Shown here one piece after another: positions 49,023 through 56,628 of a stretch of DNA of 56,628 bases (position 1 is its first letter; each line of letters opens with the position of its first letter). The stretch spans positions 1 to 56,628 of the forward strand of contig CADCWN010000008.1 of assembly GCA_902806415.1 (NCBI GenBank), in the 5' to 3' direction. This stretch comes from an uncultured Thermomicrobiales bacterium (lineage in GTDB: Bacteria; Chloroflexota; Chloroflexia; Thermomicrobiales; CADCWN01). A program made the translations under genes and the position numbers. Under the pieces are notes generated by a model. That model did no database searches and was not told the origin of the DNA. It saw only the letters and a list, made by a program, of their open reading frames with translations.

Positions 49023-49904
49023 TTAAAGACGCGGCGAGGAGGATTGTTGGTTACGTGGATCACGGTTTTCCCCGCGCCTTGGCGTGCTGTTGGCGGCAGG
49101 GGGAGGGTAGATGACGATCCCGCAATACTCGCGCAGCGCCACCGCGCGTGCCGCCTCATCCGCCAGGGGTGTCTCCCGCTTCACGCCGTTCGCGGTGACG
49201 AGCAGGCGGGAGTCAGCGATGCTCACGCGACCCATCGGCGTTGCCAGCGAGCAGATGCGCCCCCTGGTGAAGCCGGATTCCGGCGAGGTCTGGTGGTAAT
49301 GGCACATCGGCGCGAACTCCGACCAGTGGCGCGGCGTGAGACTCAGGCGGTACTGGTCGCGCCACTCGTCTGTCCAGTCGCGTCGCTGCATGATGCGCGC
49401 GCCGACGGTGCCAACGATGCGGAAGCGATCTTGCCAGATCCCTTCACCGACGGGCCGGACGAGCGGTGCCGGGCGACCGCTATCGACCTGCTCTTCATTC
49501 GTGTCGAGCAGGAGCGGATAGAGGAACGAGTCGCCGAAGCCGACATCGGCCAGCCAGGGACGGTCGAGATCGACGCGGAGCGCGAGGTGGTCGTATTCCG
49601 GGCCGAATGCCCCCTTGCCGCCGTTGTAAACCCCGGCGGCGAGGAGGGCGACGCGGAAGCCGAGCGCGCGCAGCAGCGCCGCGAAGAGGCCATTCAGTTC
49701 GTAGCAGAAGCCGCCGCGCCGCCGCCCGACGATCTTGGCGAAGATCGCCGCCTCGTCGAGCGCGATCGGTCGCCCCAAATCGATGTCCAGATTCTCGAAT
49801 GGCACGGTGTAGAGCTGGGCGCGATGCAGCGCGCGGAGGGTTTCGAGGGTCGGCTCGCGCGATCCGGTGTAGCCGATCCGCGCGAGATAGTGCTCAACAT
49901 CCAT
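49023..49904 (-). CDS. nat: Arylamine N-acetyltransferase
   Basis: A 293-residue enzyme transferring acetyl from acetyl-CoA to arylamines, hydrazines or related acceptors. The catalytic triad is clear at the usual spacing: Cys67 in RRGGFCYELN, His106 in PEYDHLALRV and Asp120 in WLADVGFGD. The N-terminus (LARIGYTGSREPTLETLRAL, YTVPFENLDIDLGRPIALD) is standard. The C-terminus ends in a short charged tail. ATG 49904 follows GGGAGAGGGGG. Adjacent stretches carry no pathway clue. Divergent from the HD hydrolase gene. Confidence 0.95.
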   Translation of the reverse strand: MDVEHYLARIGYTGSREPTLETLRALHRAQLYTVPFENLDIDLGRPIALDEAAIFAKIVGRRRGGFCYELNGLFAALLRALGFRVALLAAGVYNGGKGAFGPEYDHLALRVDLDRPWLADVGFGDSFLYPLLLDTNEEQVDSGRPAPLVRPVGEGIWQDRFRIVGTVGARIMQRRDWTDEWRDQYRLSLTPRHWSEFAPMCHYHQTSPESGFTRGRICSLATPMGRVSIADSRLLVTANGVKRETPLADEAARAVALREYCGIVIYPPPAANSTPRRGENRDPRNQQSSSPRL

Positions 49905-50116
49905 TTCCGGCCCCCTCTCCCTTGATCGCGTCGGCGTACTTCTGCGCGACGATTGCCCGCTGCTCAGGCGTATAGCGCAGTGTAGCCGGTCGGCACATTG
50001 GCGTGATCGGTCGGTCGGGCAAGTGGCGACTGGAGGATCGGCCAGGCCAGGCCACCGCGCTCCGTGCGACTGGTACACTATATCGGGAAAATCAGCGCGA
50101 AAGTTCGGGCGAGAGG

Positions 50117-51469
50117 GTGGTGGCGAGGGTGTCGTTCAGCGCGACCGACGGCGACGGCAACGAGGGCGCGGGGCGCGCCACGACGATCCGGGATAGCCTC
50201 TACGACCGGATCACCCTGCGCCCGCGCGATGTGGCGATCCTCGGGACGCCGGAATTCCTGCGCCTCGACAATATCAAGCAACTCGGCTTCGTCTCGCGCT
50301 TCTGGCCGGGCGCGAAACACAGCCGCTTCGAGCATTCGCTCGGCGTCTTCGCGCTGACGCGCCGCGCGATCGAGCGCCTGCGCCCGATCCTCGTCGGCCA
50401 ACTCGGTGCCACGCGGGCCGATCTCGATACGATCGCGGCGGCGGCGTTGCTCCACGACATCGGCCACTACCCGTTCTCGCACGCGATCGAGGAATTGGGG
50501 CCACCGGTCCTGGACCACGAGGCGGTCGGGCGGGCGATCATCGAGGGTGGCGCGGTCGCGGCGACCCTCGAACGCGATTGGGGCCTCGACCCGGCGCGCG
50601 TGGCCAACCTGATCGAGCCGCGCGAGGAGTTGGGGACGCTCGATCGCGTCCTCGTCGGGCTGCTCAGCGGCACCCTGGATATGGACAAGCTGGACTACCT
50701 GCCGCGCGACGCCAAGGCGTGCAATGTCCCCTACGGGCGGGTCGATACCGAGCGCCTGATCGACGCACTCACCATCGCGGAGGTCGAGGGCCAGCCCAGA
50801 ATCGTCGTCGGGGAGAAGGGGATCAGCGCGCTCCATTCGCTGATCAACGCGCGCCAGGAAATGTTCGACAACGTCTACTGGCACCACACGAATCGCGCCT
50901 GCATGATCATGCTCCTGCGCGCGGTGCAGGATGCGCTCCTGGCGGGCGCGGTGTCGCCCGCACAGCTGACACGCCATGACGACGGCTCACTCCTCGCGCT
51001 CCTCGGTCGGGGGGCGATGCCGACTTCTACTAGCGCCCTGGTCGAGATGCTGCGCCTGCGGCAGGTCCACAAGCGCGCGGTCGAGGTCAGCGCCCGCGCG
51101 GGCGCGCTCTACGAGCGCCTGAGCGCCCTCTGGTACGACCCCGTCGCGCGCCGCGCGACCGAGTTGGCCCTGGCCCGGAGCCTGGGTGAGGCCAGCGGCA
51201 CGCCCGTCGCCGACTATGAGATTCTGATCGACGTGCCGAAGCCGGAGAAGTGGCGGACGAATGTGTGGGTGCGCTTCTCGCGCCCGCCGATCGGGATGGA
51301 GCCGACGATGCACTGGCAGGATGTGGTGGGGCTGCGCGACGACGATTTCAAGCGCTACGAGGAGCACCGCCGCCTCATCCGGGTCGTCACCACCGAGCGC
51401 CTGCGCGATCTGGCCCGTCACCACTGGGAGGCGATCGTCGTCCCGACGCTCATGGCGCGGGCGGCATGA
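50117..51469 (+). CDS. HD-domain phosphohydrolase (dNTPase/SAMHD1-like)
   Basis: A 450-residue metal-dependent phosphohydrolase. The HD residues are in SRFEHSLGVFALTRRAIERL (first His), ALLHDIGHYPFSHAIEEL (His-Asp plus HxxxH) and TLDMDKLDYLPRDAKACNV (final Asp). The order RFxHSLGV...LHDIGHxPFSH...DMDxLDYLxRD is that of the SAMHD1/YdhJ group, which cleaves triphosphates from dNTPs or related nucleotides. Start uncertain: GTG at 50117, 50120 or 50129 are all in frame after GAGAGG, and the frame upstream (from 50003) is not protein-like. A TACACT box at 50074-50079 could be the -10. Coupled by ATGA to a DUF92 gene. Confidence 0.87.
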   Translation: MVARVSFSATDGDGNEGAGRATTIRDSLYDRITLRPRDVAILGTPEFLRLDNIKQLGFVSRFWPGAKHSRFEHSLGVFALTRRAIERLRPILVGQLGATRADLDTIAAAALLHDIGHYPFSHAIEELGPPVLDHEAVGRAIIEGGAVAATLERDWGLDPARVANLIEPREELGTLDRVLVGLLSGTLDMDKLDYLPRDAKACNVPYGRVDTERLIDALTIAEVEGQPRIVVGEKGISALHSLINARQEMFDNVYWHHTNRACMIMLLRAVQDALLAGAVSPAQLTRHDDGSLLALLGRGAMPTSTSALVEMLRLRQVHKRAVEVSARAGALYERLSALWYDPVARRATELALARSLGEASGTPVADYEILIDVPKPEKWRTNVWVRFSRPPIGMEPTMHWQDVVGLRDDDFKRYEEHRRLIRVVTTERLRDLARHHWEAIVVPTLMARAA

Positions 51470-52347
51470 GCGGTCGCGCGGCGGTCCCCCTCGCCAGCTG
51501 GCCGTCGTCGCGCGCCATCGCGACCGGCCTCGCCGCCAGCGGAGCGATCGGCACTTTGGCCTATCGGCGCGGATCGTTGAGCGCGGGCGGCGTGGCGGGC
51601 GCGATCCTGACCGGCACGACGATCTTCGCCGCTGGCGGCGCGGTGCCGTCGTCGTTGCTGCTGACGTTCTTCATCAGTTCCAGCGCCCTGTCGCTGTGGC
51701 GGCGCGGGCGCAAAGGGGCCGCTGCGGAAGTCGAGGCGGCGAAAGGAGCGCGGCGCGACCTCGCGCAGACTCTCGCCAATGGCGGCGTCGCGGCGGGCCT
51801 CGTCGCGCTGGGCCGCGTCTCCCCGGGCGATCGCTGGCTGCCCGCGCTCGTCGGCGCGCTGGCGACGGTCAACGCCGACACCTGGGCGACGGAGGTTGGC
51901 CTGCTGAGTCCCCAAGCCCCGCGCCTCATCACCACCCTGCGCCCGGTGCCGCCCGGCACATCCGGTGGTGTCTCCCCCCTGGGCACGGGTGCCGCCGCCC
52001 TCGGCGCGGCGCTGATCGGTGGCGTCGCGGCGCTCGGGACAGGGGTAGTGAATCGGCGGGGGCGGGCGGGTCTCGGCCTGCTGCCCCTGGCCCTTGTGGC
52101 GGGGGTCGGCGGGGCGTTCGCCGATAGCCTGCTCGGCGCGACGGTGCAGGCGCGCTATCGCTGCCCGCGTTGCGGCGTCGCCACCGAGCGCCCGATCCAT
52201 CGTTGCGGCACCCCCGCCGTCTTCGTCGGCGGTCTGCGCACGGTCGACAACGATGTGGTGAATTTCCTCGCCTCGCTGTGTGGGGCGGTAATCGGGGCCG
52301 GTGGCGGTCGTGTGCTCGCTCGTTACGAGTGGGGACGAGACAGGTAG
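51466..52347 (+). CDS. DUF92 family membrane protein (phytyl-phosphate-kinase-like)
   Basis: A 293-residue protein with six to seven hydrophobic segments. Typical DUF92/TIGR00297 elements are LAYRRGSLSAGGVAGAILTG, ATVNADTWATEVGLLSPQAP, TLRPVPPGTSGGVSPLGTGA, and the C-terminal RYRCPRCGVATERPIHRCG followed by VDNDVVNFLASLCGAVIGA. Plant and cyanobacterial relatives (VTE6) phosphorylate phytyl-phosphate; the bacterial role is not established. The three Cys may bind zinc. Its ATG overlaps the HD hydrolase stop by 4 bases, so a shared role in phosphorylated isoprenoid or nucleotide turnover is possible but is inference. Confidence 0.9.
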   Translation: MSGRAAVPLASWPSSRAIATGLAASGAIGTLAYRRGSLSAGGVAGAILTGTTIFAAGGAVPSSLLLTFFISSSALSLWRRGRKGAAAEVEAAKGARRDLAQTLANGGVAAGLVALGRVSPGDRWLPALVGALATVNADTWATEVGLLSPQAPRLITTLRPVPPGTSGGVSPLGTGAAALGAALIGGVAALGTGVVNRRGRAGLGLLPLALVAGVGGAFADSLLGATVQARYRCPRCGVATERPIHRCGTPAVFVGGLRTVDNDVVNFLASLCGAVIGAGGGRVLARYEWGRDR

Positions 52348-52458
52348 AGAGGCGGGGGCGAAAGCGGCGCGCTTCCCTATCCCCGCTCGCTCCCCGATGT
52401 CGGGCAATCCGGCGCGATTGGTGACCGATCGCTCTATTCTCCAGCCCCCGGATAGCGC

Positions 52459-52464
52459 TATAAT
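52459..52464 (+). promoter_or_regulatory. Candidate -10 box of the subtilase gene
   Basis: A perfect TATAAT at 52459-52464 lies about 240 bases before the chosen subtilase start. No good -35 box at 16-18 bases; ATTCTC is at 52436-52441. Confidence 0.4.
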
Positions 52465-52696
52465 TGGCGTAGAGCGATCGAAAGGTCGGCGCAGGGGTCA
52501 TCCTCGCGAGGTTGCCGCCTGTACTAGGTGTGTACACGGTTGAACCCTCGGCGCGGAACCATTCTCCACGAAAGGCGTTATAACGGTGCTGGCGAGCGTG
52601 GCATACGTGCAACCCCTCCTCCCGATCGGGGTGACAGCGCGCGCACCCTGGGCGTCGGCATCCCCCATCGACCGGTTGACGCATCCCGCGGAGGAA

Positions 52697-54865
52697 ATGT
52701 TCGTGCGCGTTGTTCGGCGGATCATGCTCCTCGTCGCCCTCCTCGCCGTCGCCCTGATGGCAGCCCCGCACCCCAGCGCGGCCTCGGTCGGTGGCCCCCC
52801 CGCGCGCGATCTCTGGTCTTACGAGCATGTCGCCGGCGATTTGCTGGTCGGCTTCCGTGGCGATCCCCGGTTCGGGGCCGGTCCCGGACCCTCCGGTGCC
52901 TTCGACCGCTATCTTTCCGCGTTCGGGGTGCGGTCGGCGAGTCCGGCGCTCGGCGATGGCCGGACATTCCGCCTGCACTTTGACACCGCCGATGATCTGG
53001 CGACGCGGCGGCAACACCTCCTGAATGATCCGAACGTCGCCTTCGCGGAGCCGAACTACCTCCTCGACATGTACAGCGGCCCGACCGGCCCGACCGTCCC
53101 GAACGACGAGAACTACAAGCAGCAGTGGGGGCCGACCAAGGTCGGGGCCGACCAGACCTGGAACACCCTGACCACCGGTGGCCCGATCGTGATCGCGATG
53201 CTCGACACCGGCGTCTCGCCGACCCACCCCGACCTCAAGGACCAACTCCGACCGGGCTTCGATTTCATCGGCAACGACCCCAACCCGGCGGACGACAACG
53301 GCCACGGCACGTTCACGGCGGGGATCGTCGCTGCGACCGGCAACAACGGGATCGGCGTGGCGGGGATCACCTGGGGGGCGCGCGTGATGCCGATTAAGAT
53401 CCTCGACCAGGATGGGCGCGGGCCGGTCTCGGCCTTCTCGCAGGGGATCCGCTACGCCGTCGATCAGGGCGCGCAGATCGTCAATGTCAGCGCCGGTATC
53501 CCGGTCCCCTCCCAGGCGATGGAGGCGGCGGTCGCCTACGCGATCGGCAAGGGGCGGATCGTGGTCGCGGCCTCCGGCAATCAGGCCGACGGGGTGCAGA
53601 ACTACCCGGCGGCGTACCCGAATGTCATCGCGGTCAGCGCCTCGACGCGGGAGGATCGGATCGCCGAATTCTCCTCCTACGGGTCGTTCGTCTGGGTCGC
53701 CGCGCCGGGCAAGGATGTCGTCAGCACCTATTACAAGGAGGGCGACACCTACGCCCAACTGAGCGGCACATCGGCCTCGACCCCCTATGTCTCCGGCACG
53801 ATCGCGCTGATGTTGTCGCAGCGTGGCGACCTGAGCCCGAAAGTGATCCGCGAGATCCTCAAGGCGACCGCCGTGGACATCGATGCCGCTGGCTTCGATC
53901 CGAAGGCGGGCTATGGTCGCCTCGATACGCTGCATTCGGTCATCATCGCCACCAACCCGCCCCCGACTTTGATTGGCGCGACGGTGACGCCGGCCAGTGG
54001 GAAGGACACCGACGCCTTCTTGCTGACCGCCGCCGGCTTCGAGCCCAACGAACCGGTGACCGTCTGGATCACCTCGCCCGCCGGTTCATACCGCTATTTC
54101 AGCACGCTGAACACCGCGCAGGCATATGCGGGCGCGAACGGGAACGTGCGCCTCGCCCTCAGCACCAGCGAGCCACTCCTGGAAGGGAAGCAGGTGGTGA
54201 CCGCCTACGGCGAGCGCAGCAAGCGTGTCGCCAGCGCGACGTTCGAGGTGAAGCAGTCGGTCAGTACGAAGGCGTTCGAGCGGATCGCCCCGATCCCGAA
54301 TACCGACGCGAAAGTCTATTTCGCTGAGACCGGCCATACACTCGGCAATGCGTTCCTGCGCTACTGGGAAGCGAACGGCGGGCTGGCGATCTTCGGGTTC
54401 CCGATCTCCGAGGAGTTCACGGAAGTCTCGAAGGTCGATAACAAGCCGTACACGGTGCAGTATTTCGAGCGCAACCGCTTCGAGTTCCACCCGGAGAATG
54501 CCGGTACCGACTTCGAGGTGCTGCTAGGCCTGCTCGGTAACGACCAGACCAAGGGGCGCAAGTTCGACCCGGCACTGGCACCGTTCAACACCACGGAGAG
54601 CCGCGCGTACTTCCCGGAGACCAGGCATTCCCTCTCGGCGGAGTTCTTGCAGTATTGGCGCGAGAATGGTGGCCTGGCCGTCTTCGGCTACCCGATCTCC
54701 GAGCCGTTCCAGGAAGTGAACAAGGACAACAGCAAGGTGTATCTGGTGCAGTATTTCGAGCGCAATCGCTTCGAGCTACACCCGGAGAACAGCTACCCCT
54801 ACAACGTGCTCCTCGGACGCCTCGGCGTCGAGATCGCGCGCGAGCAGGGCTATCTCGGTCGCTAG
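52697..54865 (+). CDS. Secreted subtilisin-like serine protease with two C-terminal repeats
   Basis: About 722 residues. A signal peptide (VRRIMLLVALLAVALMAAP) is followed by an I9-like propeptide ending near residue 125 (DPNVAFAEPNYLLD). The S8 domain has Asp170 (AMLDTGVSPTHPD), His203 (NGHGTFTAGIVAATG), Asn295 (AASGNQ) and Ser359 (LSGTSASTPYVSGT). A beta-sandwich follows (ATVTPASGKDTDAFLLTAAG). The last 170 residues hold two copies of a unit with ETGHTL...YWEANGGLAIFGFPIS...YFERNRFEFHPEN; the second reads ETRHSL...GYPIS...YFERNRFELHPEN. The start is doubtful: ATG 52697 has GGAGG only 2 bases away, GTG 52703 is better spaced, and GTG 52586 is also in frame. Probably degrades extracellular protein. 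Confidence 0.93.
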   Translation: MFVRVVRRIMLLVALLAVALMAAPHPSAASVGGPPARDLWSYEHVAGDLLVGFRGDPRFGAGPGPSGAFDRYLSAFGVRSASPALGDGRTFRLHFDTADDLATRRQHLLNDPNVAFAEPNYLLDMYSGPTGPTVPNDENYKQQWGPTKVGADQTWNTLTTGGPIVIAMLDTGVSPTHPDLKDQLRPGFDFIGNDPNPADDNGHGTFTAGIVAATGNNGIGVAGITWGARVMPIKILDQDGRGPVSAFSQGIRYAVDQGAQIVNVSAGIPVPSQAMEAAVAYAIGKGRIVVAASGNQADGVQNYPAAYPNVIAVSASTREDRIAEFSSYGSFVWVAAPGKDVVSTYYKEGDTYAQLSGTSASTPYVSGTIALMLSQRGDLSPKVIREILKATAVDIDAAGFDPKAGYGRLDTLHSVIIATNPPPTLIGATVTPASGKDTDAFLLTAAGFEPNEPVTVWITSPAGSYRYFSTLNTAQAYAGANGNVRLALSTSEPLLEGKQVVTAYGERSKRVASATFEVKQSVSTKAFERIAPIPNTDAKVYFAETGHTLGNAFLRYWEANGGLAIFGFPISEEFTEVSKVDNKPYTVQYFERNRFEFHPENAGTDFEVLLGLLGNDQTKGRKFDPALAPFNTTESRAYFPETRHSLSAEFLQYWRENGGLAVFGYPISEPFQEVNKDNSKVYLVQYFERNRFELHPENSYPYNVLLGRLGVEIAREQGYLGR

Positions 54866-54884
54866 GCGGAAGACGAGAAGGGAG

Positions 54885-54920
54885 AAAAGGGGCCGTGGCG
54901 TCCCTACCACGGCCCCTTTT
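54885..54920 (+). terminator. Terminator of the subtilase gene
   Basis: A 14-bp perfect stem (54885-54898 with 54907-54920) whose arms end in AAAA and TTTT, 20 bases after the stop codon. Confidence 0.9.
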
Positions 54921-54945
54921 GGCTGTCCAAAGCGCGCGAAAATAG

Positions 54946-55027
54946 GGGCGTACTGCACACGCCCTGCTGCCTTGCTCAGCTCTAGACGGTGGTAGGAAGA
55001 TGACGGGTGGGCGTATGCAATACGCCC
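54946..55027. repeat. Pair of GGGCGTA-type hairpins
   Basis: GGGCGTATGCAATACGCCC at 55009-55027 is a perfect 8-bp hairpin with GCA loop. A related GGGCGTACTGCACACGCCC is at 54946-54964. The two sit 45 bases apart between converging genes, suggesting a paired palindromic repeat. Confidence 0.7.
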
Positions 55028-55071
55028 CGACCTCATTGCAGGTAGTCGGCGGGTGGCGGGTGGTGGCGCGC

Positions 55072-56559
55072 TCACGCCGCGCGACCGAGGAGGCGGAGCG
55101 CCAGGCGGCGCTCGGTGGCGCCGAGACCACCACTCCAGATCAGCACCGCTAGGTACACCGCACCGCCCCCGACGACCGCGATCCACGGGGCCAGCGCGAC
55201 CGCAGGGCCACCGAGCAACCGCTGGATCGCCCAGGCCGCCGCGCCCATGATCAGCGCGGCGAGCGCCGGGCGAAGCGCGATGCCGATCGGGGGGAGAGGG
55301 CCGATCCGCCGCCGCACCAGGAGGAGGAACGGCACGAGCAAGATCAGCTCGGATCCGATGGTGATGAACGACGCTGCGCGGAAGCCGTAGAACGGGGTGA
55401 AGATCAGATTGGCGACGATGTTGAACGCGGCGGTGGTCAGGAACGCCGGGAAGAGCGCCCGCTGCTGACCGGCGGCGATCAGGACATATTGTACCAAGCC
55501 ATTGACATAACTGAACGGCAGGAACCAGATCAGGATCCGCAGGGCCACGCCAGCGTCCGGGAGGAATTCCACGCCACCGAGCAGGTACATCAGATCGGGT
55601 GCCAGGAATGTCGTTGCCACGCAGAGCGGTAAGGCGAGGATGAGCAGGAGTTTCAGTGCGAGGCCATAGGTCGCGGCGAATGCGGCATCGCGCGCGGCGG
55701 CGAGGCGCGCGAGGTGGGGGAAGAGGGCGAGCGTGAAATACTGCGGGATGATCAACGCGAGATTGAGGAATTTGTAGGCCGCCTCATAGATACCAACCTC
55801 GGCATCGCCGCGCGCGGGTTTCAGCACGAAGATATCGACACGGAAGAAAAGTCCGGCCAGGAGCGTGTTGAGGAAAAGCGGCGAGGCATCGCGCAGCAAC
55901 TGTCTGGCGCGTTCGCCGGGCAGCGTCCAGACGGCGCGCACACCGAGTCGGCGAAGCAACCAGACGAACAGGCCGGCGGTAATAATGTTCGTCAGCAGCG
56001 CGGTCATGGCGAGACCCGCCGGACCCCAACCGGCCGCGAGGAGCGTGAGCCCGATCACCACCTTCAGGAGGTTCTTCACCAGCGTCAGGGCCGCCGGTAG
56101 TTCCATCCGCTCAAAGGCGTTGAAGATCGCGTTGGCGGCGTCGCTATAGCTGTCGGGCACGATCGAGAGCGTGAGCAGCAGGATCGCCAGGGTGCTGGCG
56201 GTGGTGAGATCGAAGAATGTGCGATACGTGAAGGTGAAGCCGGCGATGAGGGGCAGGGTGATCAGCCAGAGGATGAGCCGGAGGATCGTTGTCAGCCCCA
56301 AATACTCATTCGCCAACGTCCGGTCTTGGGCGACATCGCGCGTGGTGAGGACACCGAGGCCGTAATCGGAGAAGGTTTTGGCGTAGAGCCAGACGGTTAC
56401 GGCGAAGGCGAATTCGCCGTTCCCCGTATCGCCGAGCGACCGCAGCACGACAAGCGTAAAGCCCAGATCGACAACTTTGTTGATCAACTGCGCGGCGATC
56501 GGGGCGGCGCTGTTGCGGGCGAGCCGCTGGATAGGGTTCATCGAGCGAGGGGGAACCAC
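55072..56559 (-). CDS. Wzx-like polysaccharide flippase
   Basis: A complete 495-residue flippase with about 14 hydrophobic segments. The N-terminus (NSAAPIAAQLINKVVDLGFT, then VVLRSLGDTGNGEFAFAVTV) and the middle (LFFRVDIFVLKPARGDAEVG, IYEAAYKFLNLALIIPQYFT) match the polysaccharide_synt/Wzx family. It moves lipid-linked oligosaccharide units across the inner membrane. The start could be GTG 56559 (GGAG 6 bases upstream) or ATG 56541, where the conserved region begins. It follows the tail of another minus-strand gene by 19 bases, so the window's right end is inside a second polysaccharide locus. Base composition here matches the neighbours, unlike the flippase at the left edge. Confidence 0.93.
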   Translation of the reverse strand: MVPPRSMNPIQRLARNSAAPIAAQLINKVVDLGFTLVVLRSLGDTGNGEFAFAVTVWLYAKTFSDYGLGVLTTRDVAQDRTLANEYLGLTTILRLILWLITLPLIAGFTFTYRTFFDLTTASTLAILLLTLSIVPDSYSDAANAIFNAFERMELPAALTLVKNLLKVVIGLTLLAAGWGPAGLAMTALLTNIITAGLFVWLLRRLGVRAVWTLPGERARQLLRDASPLFLNTLLAGLFFRVDIFVLKPARGDAEVGIYEAAYKFLNLALIIPQYFTLALFPHLARLAAARDAAFAATYGLALKLLLILALPLCVATTFLAPDLMYLLGGVEFLPDAGVALRILIWFLPFSYVNGLVQYVLIAAGQQRALFPAFLTTAAFNIVANLIFTPFYGFRAASFITIGSELILLVPFLLLVRRRIGPLPPIGIALRPALAALIMGAAAWAIQRLLGGPAVALAPWIAVVGGGAVYLAVLIWSGGLGATERRLALRLLGRAA

Positions 56560-56578
56560 GGCGCGCTCCGCATCGCGG

Positions 56579-56628
56579 CTAATACCGCCGCTTGATCTGC
56601 CAGACGCGCCACGTCGCCTCGATGGCGA
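56579..56628 (-). CDS. C-terminal end of a gene entering from the right edge
   Basis: Only the last 16 codons are visible: an open frame ending in AIEATWRVWQIKRRY and TAG at 56581-56579, 19 bases before the flippase GTG. The basic/aromatic end would suit a glycosyltransferase in a polysaccharide operon, but this is a guess from context. Too short for identification. Confidence 0.4.
   Translation of the reverse strand, partial: AIEATWRVWQIKRRY

Noticed and set aside
49894..49998. 34-codon minus-strand frame (CRPATLRYTPEQRAIVAQKY then ADAIKGEG) overlapping the start of the N-acetyltransferase gene
   Set aside because: Has a protein-like stretch and could be a coupled leader peptide, but no ribosome binding site precedes its ATG; kept only as a note.
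52586..52696. N-terminal extension of the subtilase from GTG 52586
   Set aside because: Would put 37 polar residues before a normal signal peptide; not typical for a secreted protease, though an AAAGG element lies upstream.

Overview
This is a high-GC bacterial window with almost no non-coding waste. Its gene content points to the Chloroflexota, perhaps a Thermomicrobia-like or related aerobic lineage. The indicators are two neighbouring DUF2298 (Chlor_Arch_YYY) membrane proteins, a subtilase with the ETGH...YFER repeats I associate with this phylum, a UPF0182 protein, a lipoprotein-type dienelactone hydrolase with an N-terminal SRR segment, a large (Bacillus-type) SRP RNA, and hairpin-rich intergenic repeats. 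The class-level assignment is a guess from gene content. I saw no phage, transposase, integrase or CRISPR array.

Layout. Positions 1-4365: minus-strand surface polysaccharide operon (DUF1972 glycosyltransferase, polyprenyl-phosphate sugar transferase, Wzx-like flippase cut by the left edge), read from a near-consensus promoter; the flippase is visibly AT-richer. 4438-5600: small membrane protein, strong terminator, and the large SRP RNA gene on the minus strand with its own promoter. 5724-10915: M20 hydrolase, then a probable minus-strand operon (cupin, LysE-type exporter, enolase-superfamily enzyme) divergent from a MocR-type regulator. 11024-14584: dienelactone-hydrolase lipoprotein divergent from a membrane PAS histidine kinase, then an orphan hydrophilic protein. 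14724-21886: two translationally coupled giant GT-C/DUF2298 membrane proteins. 22119-26343: hydroxyacid dehydrogenase, then a 39-codon ORF, an HTH-like protein of unknown role and a HEAT-repeat protein. 26526-30720: aminotransferase, MurE, a beta-propeller lipoprotein and tRNA-Ala(CGC).

30779-34867: minus-strand genes including an SH3 protein, a YtxJ-type bacilliredoxin, two tiny proteins and a methyltransferase, with an 830-bp gene-poor stretch. 35119-40756: membrane-anchored glycoside hydrolase and a heterodimeric ABC exporter pair with one degenerate ATP site. 40879-44839: YycJ-like metallo-beta-lactamase-fold protein and UPF0182. 45017-48919: YggS, P-loop protein, PgeF (YfiH) and a membrane-fused spermidine synthase-like protein. 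49023-52347: arylamine N-acetyltransferase divergent from an HD hydrolase-DUF92 pair. 52697-54865: secreted subtilase. 55072-56628: a second flippase preceded by the tail of another gene, so both window ends lie in polysaccharide loci.

Working picture: much of the window concerns the cell surface: polysaccharide assembly and flipping, GT-C type glycosylation, peptidoglycan (MurE), and export or anchoring of proteins. Catabolic, redox and housekeeping modules lie in between. Genes are packed into short operons with 4-bp ATGA overlaps, separated by hairpin terminators. Several starts are GTG or TTG supported by a ribosome binding site. The most interesting unexplained units are the tandem DUF2298 proteins, the peptide-HTH-HEAT cluster at 23237-26343, the MocR-cupin-exporter-enolase module, and the families of multi-hairpin intergenic repeats.
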